The notes under the pieces are model-generated. The model was not told the origin of the DNA. It ran no database searches and worked only from the letters and a program-made list of their open reading frames with translations. Made by a program: the position numbers and the translations under genes. From Leucogyrophana mollusca (lineage: Eukaryota > Basidiomycota > Agaricomycetes > Boletales), in contig MU266468.1 of the NCBI GenBank assembly GCA_021014945.1, positions 1 to 64,000 on the forward strand: 64,000 nucleotides of DNA. Reading direction: 5' to 3'. The first letter of the stretch is position 1, and every line of letters begins with the position of its first letter. Below, in pieces: positions 1-11,326 of this stretch.

Positions 1-433
1 GCGGATATGCGGTGGGCGTCAAGTGATGTCGGGATGTGGTAAACGTGATTGTAACGAGTGTGATAGCGGGCGTCTGAATGTGATAGGTGGTGGGGAAAAT
101 GAAAAAGACGCGCGTCTGCAAATAATCGTTTGTGTTACGTGATTGCCGTGATGAATGCCGGTGTGGTGCGATAAGACGAATTGAGCGAGTGGAGATCATC
201 CGAATTGGGAATTATTGAGTGAAGGATCGTCCTGTGCTGCATTTGGCATCGTATATTCGTCAATATTCAATGTTCTCGCTACCAAACACTTTTGGTGCGT
301 GACAACGGTTGGGCCACTTGACTACTGTGGAATCGGGCGTGTCCTCAAACGGCAGGGACTTAGTGAGCCACTGTGGGTATTGCAATAACTTTTCTAGATA
401 CACGACCACTACTAATGGCTTTCTATCAGTGTC

Positions 434-766
434 ATGGTTTGCGAGAGTGATCCTCGGCAGAGTGATTACTATCTCACAAAGCAAGCTTATCTCACCGCAG
501 GTTTAGGCGTCAGACAACCAGGACGTCGCAAGATTGGGCTTGTTGAAGCAGCTGCGAAGAAAAACCAAGCTCCTCCTAAGGTTCCTCCACGTCTCAACTT
601 GAAGAGACCACTTGACGATGTGCAGTCTGGCCAGTCAGATGAGGGAAGCACTCTGGCCAATAAGCGTCGCCGCATTAGTCCAGATCTCAAGCTTAGGGCT
701 GTAGGTGAGAAAGAGCTCTTGCATCTTGAGGATACTCGCAGGACACGTCGCAGTTGCAGTATTTAG
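434..766 (+). CDS. possible 3' end of an unknown gene
   Basis: A 110-codon open frame carries a stretch of short, mostly polar and basic residues and ends with a nuclear-localisation-like KRRR cluster about two thirds along. The ATG is probably internal: the sequence just before it (ctatcag) could be a 3' splice site, so this may be the last exon or exons of a gene whose body lies left of the window or in the preceding 430 bases. No domain is recognised. The antisense frame over 487-690 is shorter and looks like a shadow. Coding status is uncertain. Confidence 0.25.
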   Translation: MVCESDPRQSDYYLTKQAYLTAGLGVRQPGRRKIGLVEAAAKKNQAPPKVPPRLNLKRPLDDVQSGQSDEGSTLANKRRRISPDLKLRAVGEKELLHLEDTRRTRRSCSI

Positions 767-1837
767 TATAGTAAGAGTATGTTTATATTATACAGTATAT
801 TATTATACATATTCCAGACAATAGACAGGTGCATTCTGTTAACATGTACCCCACACCCAACCTGGCACATATCGCCAATGCGTTGATGTCCAGTTTCAAC
901 AATGGGGCATTTTCCCTAAGTTGTAATTAGTATAGAAAGTGAATCTATGGAATATAAGGAACCAGAACACATCCTGAAATGATCCACCCCATGCGGCCAA
1001 CTGTGTGAGGGTCATGGATTTCCCTCACACAAAATCATGGGGCACATGTTTTCTTTATCTCTAATTGCCCTTTAACATATTCTAAACATATCTGCCTACT
1101 CGGATTTTCTTAGCTAACAAGCCCCCAGCCGGTATTGTTGGATACTTAGACATTGGTACCACGGTGGAGGTCTTCTCTTTGTAGTATCAATGCCAGTGTA
1201 GTCCAACTATATCTTCACCCTCTCTCATATCCCACTGTTGAGTGCTTGAGGACCCCCTCCAGCTCTCCTTCACTCTCACTTAACCTTGCCTGTTACAAAG
1301 CGGTATAGTAGCGCCCACACTACAGTACTATGCGGTGATTGATCTCCCTTGTACAAACACATGGCACGCAGGGGATATGATTTCTTTATATCTAATTGAT
1401 CCTTGGGTTATTCTGAACACTTCTGTCTCTTCAGAATTCCTTAGCAAACATGCCCCCAACCGCTATATGTGTTTCAAGATTCTGCTATAAGACTCAGGCT
1501 GTGCTTACATAATCATGTACTTATATGGATTGCCAGGATACGTTTAACCTCACCTGTTCAAGTGATGGGCCATTTTCCCCAAGTCAAAAGGAACCTACGC
1601 ATACAATCATAAAACACAATCCCTCACTAGGCTATATCATTGATGAATCTAAGTCTACCAATCATCCAGGTCACTTAAAGAATCCTCTTCTTCGTCTGAT
1701 GAAAATTTGGCATAGAGAATATCACTATCAATGTCTTCTGTGGGTTCGTCCTCTCTTGCCATAGCGTCAAGCAGAGCTTCTTGAGCCTGGTCTAATTGCA
1801 AAATCTGAGAAGGTTTTCGAGGAGAGGATACAGTTGA
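767..1837. repeat. AT-rich spacer with diverged direct repeats
   Basis: There is no supported gene here. Two segments, about 1024-1135 and 1347-1469, are diverged direct copies. Both run through an 'acatg' start, then 'tttctttat', 'tctaattg', a 'tattct-aaca' block, 'cttagc-aaca' and 'gcccccaaccg/gccggtat'. A shorter related phrase ('cattttccc-aag') occurs near 907 and again near 1567, and another fragment may lie near 7711-7742. They may be remnants of a repeated element or duplicated upstream sequence. The 79-codon frame at 1525-1764 is not supported. Confidence 0.4.
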
Positions 1838-3574
1838 CTAACCCAATCCATTGCCATTGTTCACTCCCCCCAAGTAAATAGATCCATCTGATCGAGCAAC
1901 GTCCTCACCATTGGGCAACTCTGTTAGTCCAGCTATAAGGGGGATGTGATTGAAGGCGGCGTTGTCAGGATCCCCTTCAGTGTTATGCACCTGCCACTCC
2001 TGCTCGAGCGTTGCTGGCAGTTGTTCAAAGTGTTGCACCCTTGCCAGCATGTCACGGTACACATCCCAGACATTTTCTCGCGTAATAAGTGGGGTTCCCA
2101 TCATAGAATAGCACTCTTGTGCAACACGGCTGAATGAGCGAGGCACTAGATCAAATACTGGATGGTCGGGGGGAGCATAAAGGTTGCGAACATGCGCAAT
2201 GGCATTTGGATCGACTTTGATCTGGGATATAGATGAGAAACAAGTCCATAGAGCTTCGTAGTGTCTACCTTGAAATCCAGCACACCGTACTCCTCTGGCT
2301 CCTGATGTATATGATTAGGAGGGCCATGTGGTAGAATCTTGTTCCTGTCTGCGCGTTTACGAGTGTTGTTGACCCGGTCTTGGTATGCACTGAGTTCACC
2401 TTGGAGCCATGGGATGAAAACCCATCGGAAGACAAGTCTGAAACAAAAAAATCTGGTGAGAGTCTATGGGGGTGGAATAGTAAACACGTACGAATGAAGA
2501 TAGTTGTCAGGGTCATACCACTCCTCCTGGATACCAATCTCCAGCAGATTCTCAAAGCCAGGCGTGAAACGGCGCCGCAGTTGAGACCAAGCTATCTCAG
2601 GCATAACATTCTTCTTCTGTCGCATCCACCGATGTTGGAGAGTACCATGGAGAGATGGATCATGCCAATGACGAAGCGTGGTGTGACCATTGGCAATACC
2701 ATAGTTCTCTGAGCCAGGGTCACTCTGAGTGATCAAAGGCATATCTGGACGTAACCAGAAACATAGTCGTCAGATAGTGCAAAGTCTCTGATAATGAACA
2801 CTCTCACAGCCATACGTTTCAACATGCTCAAGATAATAGCTGAAAATAAGCCGAGGGTTCTTGTTTGTCCAATAGATCTTGAGCCAATGGATTCGTCCAG
2901 AAAACGGGTCCAAGCCAATGTGAAGTCGTAACCCAAATCGCTGCCATTTATCATGCTGATCAACCGTCACAATGTCATTGGTTCCAGCAGCCCAAAATCG
3001 CTTGCGCTTCAGGCGATTGGCCAGACGCTTGCGCACTAGCTCAATCTCATAGCAGGAGAAGTACGAGCAGATAACACTTCTGCGAGCACACAGAATTAGA
3101 TTCTGTAAATATATCCGTCTAGAAACACCTACCTTGACACCATCATTCCTTCCTCATGGAACAGTAAACTGGCCATTTCACGGATACCAGCATTTGGGTA
3201 TATAGGACGGAGGCGCTGCATTGCATCACTGATTGAATCAACTGAATGACCTTGCTGCCGTGTTCGAAGTAAACCCATGGATTCACGCATCTCTCGGAAC
3301 TTCATCCGTCTGCAAGAAATTCATTGTCAGTGCTACTGATCAGTCCCCTTGCAGTGGATTCCATTCACCCAAGACCATATTTTGTCAGATCTATGTGCTT
3401 CGCTTTCAAGAGCTCTATTATCTCCAGATCAGTCTTACGCATCTTCCAGTAGGTTAAAATATGTGGTCCAATTTCACTGAGCGGAGCTAAGAGAAATGTA
3501 AGAATGCAAACAGAACAGGGATAGAGCAGAGGTGCAGTACGGTTGGGTTTATACTGATTAGCACCACCGGCCAT
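1838..3574 (-). CDS. integrase-core (DDE) domain protein, apparently intact
   Basis: This multi-exon gene belongs to the basidiomycete family with an N-terminal helix-turn-helix-like region and an rve-type integrase core. From the N terminus, an HTH-like part (ILTYWKMRKTDLEI, near 3400-3480) continues through a GT-AG intron into MKFREMRESMGLLRTRQQGHS (3300-3150). Next comes the core, with TVDQHDKW (first Asp, near 2970) and SDPGSENYG (second Asp, near 2725), a conserved LQHRW block, then FRWVFIPWLQGEL and KRADRNK (near 2340-2420). The C-terminal part has YAPPDHPVFDLVPRSF before the last exon. The introns I checked restore frame with plausible splice sites, and I saw no internal stop. Family knowledge: the fold is shared with retroelement and Maverick-like integrases. 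Whether this copy is mobile or domesticated is inference; no reverse transcriptase or gag is nearby. The start at 3574 is a guess. Confidence 0.75.
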
Positions 3575-4405
3575 TGTTACACTGGTTGCCAGTAGTACTG
3601 AGAAAATGATCGAAAGTAGAAAGGCGTCCAATGGGGCGTCTCAGGGCAGGGGCCTTGGGGCAAGCGGCCTGGGTGCAGGGACAGCAGGCTACCTGACAAC
3701 ACTCCAATGACTCAGGAATAGGCTTGCATGACTTAGTGACATTTGCATTGCGCCCAACCCACATCAACAGTTGGTCATCTATATAGCCGATAAGCCTCAT
3801 GGATTTTACGGCTCACGGCTTCCGGGTTGGTGGCTCAGGGTTCTCACAATCCACTTGTCCAACTGATTGCACAGCAAGCGATAATCAGTGTGATTGTATG
3901 TGTATACAGGTGTGATACTCAAGCTAGTTATTATGGACAGTGAGCTACAGTGAGCCACCAAAGAGCCGAGCTGGTGTGGTACCCAGGAACTGTTTCCGAA
4001 CCTGAAACGAGAAGAAGTGTAAATGCTAATTGCTAGTGCCAAGCCAGCATAGGTTATTTCCTTAAGTTGCGTCAGCGTTTTACCTACCGGTGCCTTCAGA
4101 AGTTCAGAAGCATGAGTCAGCTCTGATGTATGGTGTGATAGTGGGGCTAAGCTGACATTTAAGGGTGCATACAATAATTACAGGTGCAAGGTTCTTTGGC
4201 AAGGCTCGAGAATCACTAGATTTCGATCAGGGGAGTAATAACCATCCTAGACAGCACAATTTGGCAAGTTCAGACGTCTTTCCTCCAAGGAGCCGGGGGG
4301 TATCGTCGTATTCCTGTACCTGTTTACTACTCCTAGCTCAACGCTTGAAGTACACTGTGTTATCAGCTTTGACTTTGATCTGCTTAACTTATCTGCTTAA
4401 CTTTC

Positions 4406-7258
4406 ATGGCGTCAATATATGCTCAGTTCTCTGAAGACGTCAATGCTACACAAGCCACCGTTTGTCAGCATGGCAGTTGCGGAAAGACCATCAAACCAGG
4501 TGAAAAGATATGTTTTGTCGGGAATAATAACCCACGGGCTCCTGGAAAGCGGGTTTGTGAAGACTGTTTTAACCACTATCAGCGGCAACCCACAACATTG
4601 ACTCGTAAGTACACCGTGCCCGATATGATTTGCAGTAAAATAAAGGTAAAACTATTCCAGGTGCCCAATTCGAGACCCAACGACGTATAGAAAATGTCAA
4701 GGATGAGGATATTCGCAGAAATGTAAACAATGCTCAAAGAGGGGGTATGTGATCTATCCAAATTTGTGTGCAGGTGTTGTTGACATGTTGGCCTGCGTCC
4801 CAGGAGCCCGCTCTGCTACTGTCGATGTGGCTGCAATGCCCCCTCCTGCCCCTCCCTCTACCGGAGGATTTGGTTTCCGCGCTGGACCATATTCACCCTA
4901 TATACCCACACACCAGTCGCCCTCCTTCTCAACAGCTGGGCCAAGGGTTGGTGTTCCCGCTGGGCTTCCTCCCTCGGTCTCTCAGACGCATAGCACACAT
5001 GCCATTGGCTACAGCACTGCTCACAGCCACTACGCAGAGCAGAAGGCCCTCTGGTCTCAGATGGGGTATAAAACCAATATGTCCTCATTTGAGAGATTCT
5101 CCATTATAGTGCAGGTCATCTATGAGAATGGAAGAGCCAATGGTGCACTATTTGAGGTGCGCTTTATGGATAAAACATACTCACCCAGAACACCTCACTG
5201 ATGGCACTTCAGAATATCAAGGAGGGTATAACCAACATACCCGCTCGAGCGACTGCCAATGATCTTCGCCAAGAGGTCCTACAAAAAGTCCAGCCAAAGT
5301 TGGAGCTTGCCCGGCCAGGCTTTCCTTTTGTGTGGGACGATATGGTACTGCGTGATCAAGGAACCTGGCATGACCTGGCACATGCTCCCCCGAATGCACC
5401 ATACTTCTATGATCGATGTCTGGTTGAGGGTCGAGGGAAGGACAAGCGGAAGTCGTTCAAGGCCCCTTCGAAGCCTTTCAATCTTGTCCTAGTGATCGAC
5501 TCGAGGCAATGGGAGAAGTGTGAGATGTATAGTCTGAAGGACACTGGCAGTGCAGGCATGGTACGAATGTTATGCTCTCTGTGAACAAGTCTAATAAGGA
5601 TTCAGGCTGTCCAGGACGGTAACGGTGATATGCCTAGGACCGAGATAGAATATATGGGGGTGTGTATTGTCCTATGTGTGCACTGGATATCTGTTTGACC
5701 GCTGACCAGTGGAATCAGAATCATCGCCTACTTGAAGCGCCAGTGCTACATGAAAAAAGAAAACGGTCAAAGTCCACAACTCAGCCAACGGAGTTTAACA
5801 CTGTATGTACAGCATGGTCTCGAGCAATTGTTACTCACATGGCATGCTCGACTGCCAGGCTGCCTCGGACTGTTCTCTATCAACCCCCACCTTCAATACT
5901 GACCTGCGTGCCAGGCAGTCGCTCTTCATGACAGAAAGCTCAGCCATTTCAGAGGTGTGTATGATGCTGAGCTTGGAGACCCCATTCTGACATGTCATAA
6001 CAATTTAGAGTCTTTCTGGGAAACGTGCAGTCACTCCACCCCAAAAGAAACAGCGTCCATATGAATCTCCAGACCGTAACTCTGTGCGAGACGCCATCTT
6101 AGATGGAAATTCAGGCCTCCATGAGAATATTCAAATGTGTAAGTACCTGTTGCTACTCAGTCACTCGGTAGAAATTTAACATAACATCGCACTCCTAACA
6201 TATAGTGTCGGAGCCTGCTGAGCACATCAAGTTTATTCCCATCCCTGTCGTGCCCTTCTCTGACATCCTCAAGAAACCAGAGTGCTGATCTATATCCCTG
6301 GCTAGTCTGAGTAACGACACACAGTATGGTATACTCAGCTATCAACCGGACCGAATCCTTGGAGCCGGAGCTTTCAAGACTGCTCACCGTGGACGGCTCA
6401 CCCTCACTGCTGCCTCAACAACTGGTGGCTTAGGAACATGTGCCAATGAATTAGTTGCTGTCAAGCGCCCATTTGAGAAGAAGAAGGTGGGTATTAAAGT
6501 ATCTCAGATCTAGTGCACTTCATCCAGCTGAAATTTTGTGCCTCAGGGTGAAAAATATATTCGGTACCCTGTTCCTGATGAGCTACGACTCGTCAGCAAG
6601 GAGGGGAACATCCATTATTGGGCTTCCTCATTGATGGACTTCACATACGCATTCGTTGATCATGGGTTGGAAAAGGCAGACTGTGTGCCGCCTTTTATCA
6701 TTCCCAGGCTACGCTTTGTCTATGCTGCCATTGCTGTACCACAGAGCACCTTTGCACATGGATCAACGGCCAGGGCAGGCTACCTTATCGAAGAATACAT
6801 TGGCTCTGAGGAGGGGCCCGAAGAATTTGTGAAGTACGTTCACAACGGCAAGGCTGTCCCTCTTCTGGATCCTCCCGATCCGCTGTACTATCTGGCAGAA
6901 TTCCTCTGCTTCACCCAGCACGTTCAGTTTCACAAGACTGGCCATCAGCTATATTTGTCTGATTACCAAGGTACGCTCTTATCAACTCATTCAGCCTCAG
7001 TGCTCGAACTAATCCCATTGTCTAGGAGGGAAGACGTTGCTCACTGACCCACAGTTAATGACAGACCCGTGGGTGCAATACCAGTACTTTTGCACTTACG
7101 CTGTCTAACAATAATGTACTAAATCACTCAGAGACATAGATCCAACAAAGGATCTTTTTGGCGAAGGGAATGTTGCCATAGCTGTGCGCTCCTTTCAGGC
7201 GGATCATCAATGTAACTATTTCTGCAAGTGGTTTGGGTTGGAACCATTGATTTCCTGA
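4406..7258 (+). CDS. alpha-type (MHCK/EF2K-like) protein kinase with Cys-rich N terminus
   Basis: This is an atypical serine/threonine kinase of the alpha-kinase family. The first exon begins at MASIYAQF and holds a probable zinc-binding module (CQHGSCG, then KRVCEDCFNHY, 4460-4580). A Pro/Ser-rich linker (about 4770-5000) and a conserved middle domain (5210-5560) follow. The catalytic domain starts near 6350: glycine-rich GAGAFKTAHRG, then VAVKRP (ATP-contacting Lys, near 6465), YLIEEY and YLAEFLCFTQH. SDYQG (metal-binding Asp, near 6960) and GGKTLLTDPQ come next. The Gly-rich GEGNVAIAV leads into DHQCNYFCKWF (zinc-binding His and Cys, 7205-7235). The stop is at 7256-7258. Exon joins are by GT-AG introns, for example the one ending just before 7131. 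All signature residues of an active alpha-kinase are visible. Such genes are expanded in mushrooms; substrate unknown. Confidence 0.85.
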
Positions 7259-9102
7259 GAGCACAAGGTCGCTGTATGTCATATCCATAAATGATTGCTT
7301 CCTTGACCCTTGACTCAAGCCGTCGTTTCATTGCAGCGACACTGAAGTGACCGAAGTCTGAATGTGGGTATGATTTTCGTAGTAGTGGTATGGTACCATG
7401 TGTTATGTTCTAAGCTATGAAACAAATATGCAATATGATTTATGGAAGCATGTATTTGCTTGGGAGCTATGATGGACAACGGTTGGTAGTTTTGCTTTTG
7501 CAACAGTAGTACATTCACATGAGTCAGGAGCTAGGAGTATGAGAAGCGCACAGAAGGCAAGCGTGTACATGCCAATAAAATTATGCAGTGCTATGTAGCT
7601 AGTATGTGGGATCCCTGGAGCTTATCTTGAATGCTGCACTTGAAGGTCCTATCCTACAAGACTCAAAGGGGTCAACCACTGCGGAATCTGGGTTGCAGGT
7701 AGGATAACAAGAACACATGGGGGGTATGAATTTTCTTTCTAAATAGTATCTTATGTTGCCGCACTACTGGGTTATGCACTCTCTTTTCCTTACCTTTGAT
7801 GCCCCGGGCACGCAACTGAGGAGTGTTGCTGCAGTGCCAGATATGAACGCCAGTGTGTTCTGCTTTTGGACGGATTACATAACCATACTTGATTTGCTCT
7901 TTCTGAGTCTGTTATCTGCATCTTATGCACCAACCTGACCCACTCACATTCCGATTGTATAATCTGCTGCAATATTATTATTCCCTCTCAACCTGGGGTC
8001 CCAAGTCACCATTTCTTATCGGCACCAGATGCTGGTGATTAACCGAGCGTGACCGTCCGGCTTTCCATAGACAGCAGGATATGCGAGGATATGTGGTGCC
8101 AAGACTAAGGCCTGAGGAACAACAGGGAACAACGTTTTCAACTGTACAGCATCGAGAGTGTCCATGGGCCGTCGGGTTGGATTTGCAGCCCAGGTAAGTC
8201 CTATGTCTGAGCGTCTCTATCAGACCTTCGCCGCTTTATAAAGGTACGTTTCCCCTTCACAAATATTGCAATGCCGGACTCAACTCTGAGAAAGGTGGAC
8301 GGCGAGACTGCAAAGCCCGTATCCTAGCCGCGGATATTCAACATTCATGCCACATGTTGTGGTTCGGCTATTGCGTGACTTACCGCTGGATCGGGGACTG
8401 GACTATGCGAGACGCCACGTCGTCGGACCACTACAATTCCGTGTTGTGGCTGCGAAAGTAAACTAGAGTGCCGTTGCTTGCCAGAGCGATCGCGTTGGAC
8501 CCAGGACGGGTCGATCCCCCGACGACTGCAAATTTTGAACCGGAAAGTGGCGATCATAGGGCTCATTGATGACGTGGCGGCTGAGCACCACTGGGTGCTG
8601 CTACAAAGTCAGCTCGACAGCGATTATTGGGCGGCACCCAAGATGGCGGCAGGCTGGCCGCATATTGGCCACATCTGTACTTTCGTGTTGCTCGCTCAGG
8701 GAAGTACCGGATTCTCTGTCTCGATACAGTTGAAACACATCAAACCTAAAGTGTCGAGGCCGGAGGAGGGGATTTTTTCAACAATGCACCCCACTTGGTT
8801 TGGGTGCCGTGGTTGCAAGGTCGACTCTAGATTCACCTAGTGGCCGTCAGTAAAACCCCAGGGAACCAAGATCACAGTAGACTCGTACTGTAGATTTAGC
8901 CTCAAGTCCTGGGGCTAGAGCCTGTCCTGTCAGAACACGCCTTCCTTCTGATAAGCCACTGTGAACCTTAGACAAGGCCAACTGTGATTTAACAACCAAG
9001 AACGGAGATCCAATCATGAGTTGCATTCCTTTTCTACAAAAGACTCGATATGTCTACGCGACGCCCAGATGTAAAGAGAAACTGAGAAAAAACACCATGC
9101 AT
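7259..9102. other. intergenic, no supported gene
   Basis: About 1.8 kb between the alpha-kinase and the GH5 gene. The longest frame (8478-8840, plus, 120 codons) has no recognisable domain, no continuing exons and no homolog I recognise. A stretch near 7711-7742 resembles part of the short repeats at 1.0-1.5 kb. I see no RNA gene or terminal repeats here. Confidence 0.5.
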
Positions 9103-10865
9103 TTAGGCAACGAGGCCATTGACAGAGGGAGCCATGCAAGTCGAGACCAAGACTTGGTCGGTCCAGGTAGTGCCGTTCTCAGTGGGGGTCTCGCTCAGAA
9201 CGTAGTCGGTGGCGAAGTTACCAGCAGCCCAGCCGACGTATCCTAGGATGACTGATGAAAGAGGTCAGAGCAGAGTAGCGCGTTAAGGGAGGAAATTACC
9301 ATCGGAGTTCGCTGCCTGGTAGGCGATCTGCTCACACATGTACGTCTCGCAGGAGGCAACATTACCTCCACCTGTCTCTGTATTTAAGGCCTGTCGACCG
9401 TTGCACCGCAACCATTGGGACAGGGGTTCCCAGGCATCATCGATGTTGTTGGTAACACACTCCGCGTTAGTGCCCCTGTTATAGTAGGTAAACGGAGGTC
9501 CGAGTAAGAAGAGGTGATACTCACGAGTTGTCAGAGTCAAGGTACTTGTGAACGTCCATGATAAGGCCGGTGATACTACCATCGGGGTTAGTGACCATGG
9601 CGAGAGCCGCGGCGGAACCACCGGAGACGAAAGTCTCAGCCGAGGTGTAGTTATCACCAGGGAGGAGGATGAGCTGAGTCGTTGCTCTGTCCGCGGAACG
9701 AGCGTCAGGTATATATTTATGGGTGCCAAAAAACATGCTCACCCCGCTTCGCGGATAGCAGTCACGGCAGCTTGGACAGTCTCGGCCCAGAGGGTGATCT
9801 GAGGCGGGAGGAGCGTCAGATTGAATTGCCCGAGCGTACAGGAATACTCACGTTAGGTAGATCATGGGGTTCGTTCATTCTTTGAACTTCGTTATCACCC
9901 ATTATCGGCAAGGAATGGTTGTTACTTACATTCCAAATACTACCTTGGAGTCGGCTGCGTAGTACGTTGCCAAAGAGCTCCAAAGCGACGCGAAAACTTC
10001 GTTGGAAGGTCCACCCTGTCCAATGATCTACGTACAGGGGTTCGTTGGGGATAAAATTGGCACGAAATGATAAGAAACATACGTCGCCGTCCCATCGTGC
10101 GTAGTTGTGGATGTCGATGATGCAGCTAGCGCCAGTCGCCAAACATGCCTGGACAAGAGTGTCGTACTCAACGAAGTTAGTCTGGTTGAGAGTGCCGGTG
10201 ATGACGTTGTTGGTGAGGAATTGCCAGCTGACCGGGAGACGGAAAATGTTGTATTTGTCGTCGTTAACGAAGTGGGTCATCTGGCCGATACCGTCAGAGC
10301 CGTAATACTCCAGCAGAGGCGGGTAGGCCGAGGAAGCGGTGTCGTCACCACTAGTGTCCATACCGAAGTCTGTTGGAAGATTAGATGGTTTCAAGTTTCG
10401 TGGATGAACGTCAAGAAACTGACCGAAACCAGCAATGTTAATACCAGCATAAGTCAGTGTTCCAGCCGAGGCCGGAGCCGTGACTCCACATGTGCTCGTC
10501 GGGGTGGCGGCAGCGGTGGTCGTAGTAGTGGCGGCATCAGCAGGGATGCACTGCGAGTAATCTGACAAGGGCGGAAAGTCAAGATGGGCTTCGAAGGGAG
10601 CAGCCTATTAACGTACAGTCGTTTTCCACGGAACAGACGGCGCCGGAAACACAAGTAGTGGCACCAGTCCATCCCTGTGAAGCGTTTCACACGACGAACA
10701 CCACTGCTGCAAAACTTTCTTACCTCACCGCCACCTAACGAGAATAGCGTTAGTGGAGCATCACAGAAATAGTCGGATGAACGTACACTGCGCGTAGAGA
10801 GCCGCCTGGCCGCGAACGGACAAGGCAGAGAGACCTACAAATCCAAGCGCGTAAACAGATTTCAT
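9103..10865 (-). CDS. GH5 (subfamily 5-like) endo-beta-1,4-glucanase with N-terminal CBM1
   Basis: Secreted cellulase. Translation starts at 10865 with signal peptide MKSVYALGFVGLSALSV. A fungal CBM1 cellulose-binding module follows, its cysteines spread over small exons (QC, GWTGATTCVSG, AVCS, SQCIP), then a Thr/Ala linker (10500-10550). The catalytic (beta/alpha)8 domain begins at TYAGINIAGF. It contains FRLPVSWQ, DIHNYARWDG, the acid/base Glu in MNEPHD (near 9865, split by an intron just before), IMDVHKYLD and the nucleophile Glu in LNTETGGG (near 9370). The C terminus YVGWAAGNF ends at a stop at 9103-9105. At least eight short introns interrupt the gene. Both catalytic glutamates are present, so the enzyme should be active on cellulose. 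Expression is probably controlled by carbon source, but no specific promoter element was identified. Confidence 0.9.
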
Positions 10866-11326
10866 GGCGTCGTTGTCTGAGTATATTCGACCTGGAGTTC
10901 GACACTGATTTGATCCCTGGCTGAGCTGGCTTTTATACTTCCCCACAGGACCAATATTGTCCAGAAATTCAGAGCACAAGTCCTAACCCGAGTCTGCACT
11001 ACCACATTGTCAAAGAAGCCATAGACGCTTCGACAGCAGTCATCCGAAGGTTCACCGAGTATGATACCTATTCTCGTGCACGGCGTCATGGACAACCCGC
11101 TCGTGATGTCACAGTTAGAGCTAGAGCACCTGAGAAGCTGGAGAGAACTTAATCCCAGAGGTCACGACGAACGGACCATTCTCGCGTCATTCTCGGGTCG
11201 ACAGCGTAATACCAGGCTGCGCAAAGGCATTGGCCAGTGGTATGAAGCGTGAGTGCGCTCTTGCTAAGAATAAGCGCAGATCAACTGCTGGCGGACACGG
11301 CCATGGTCGCAAACAACGAGCGTTCT

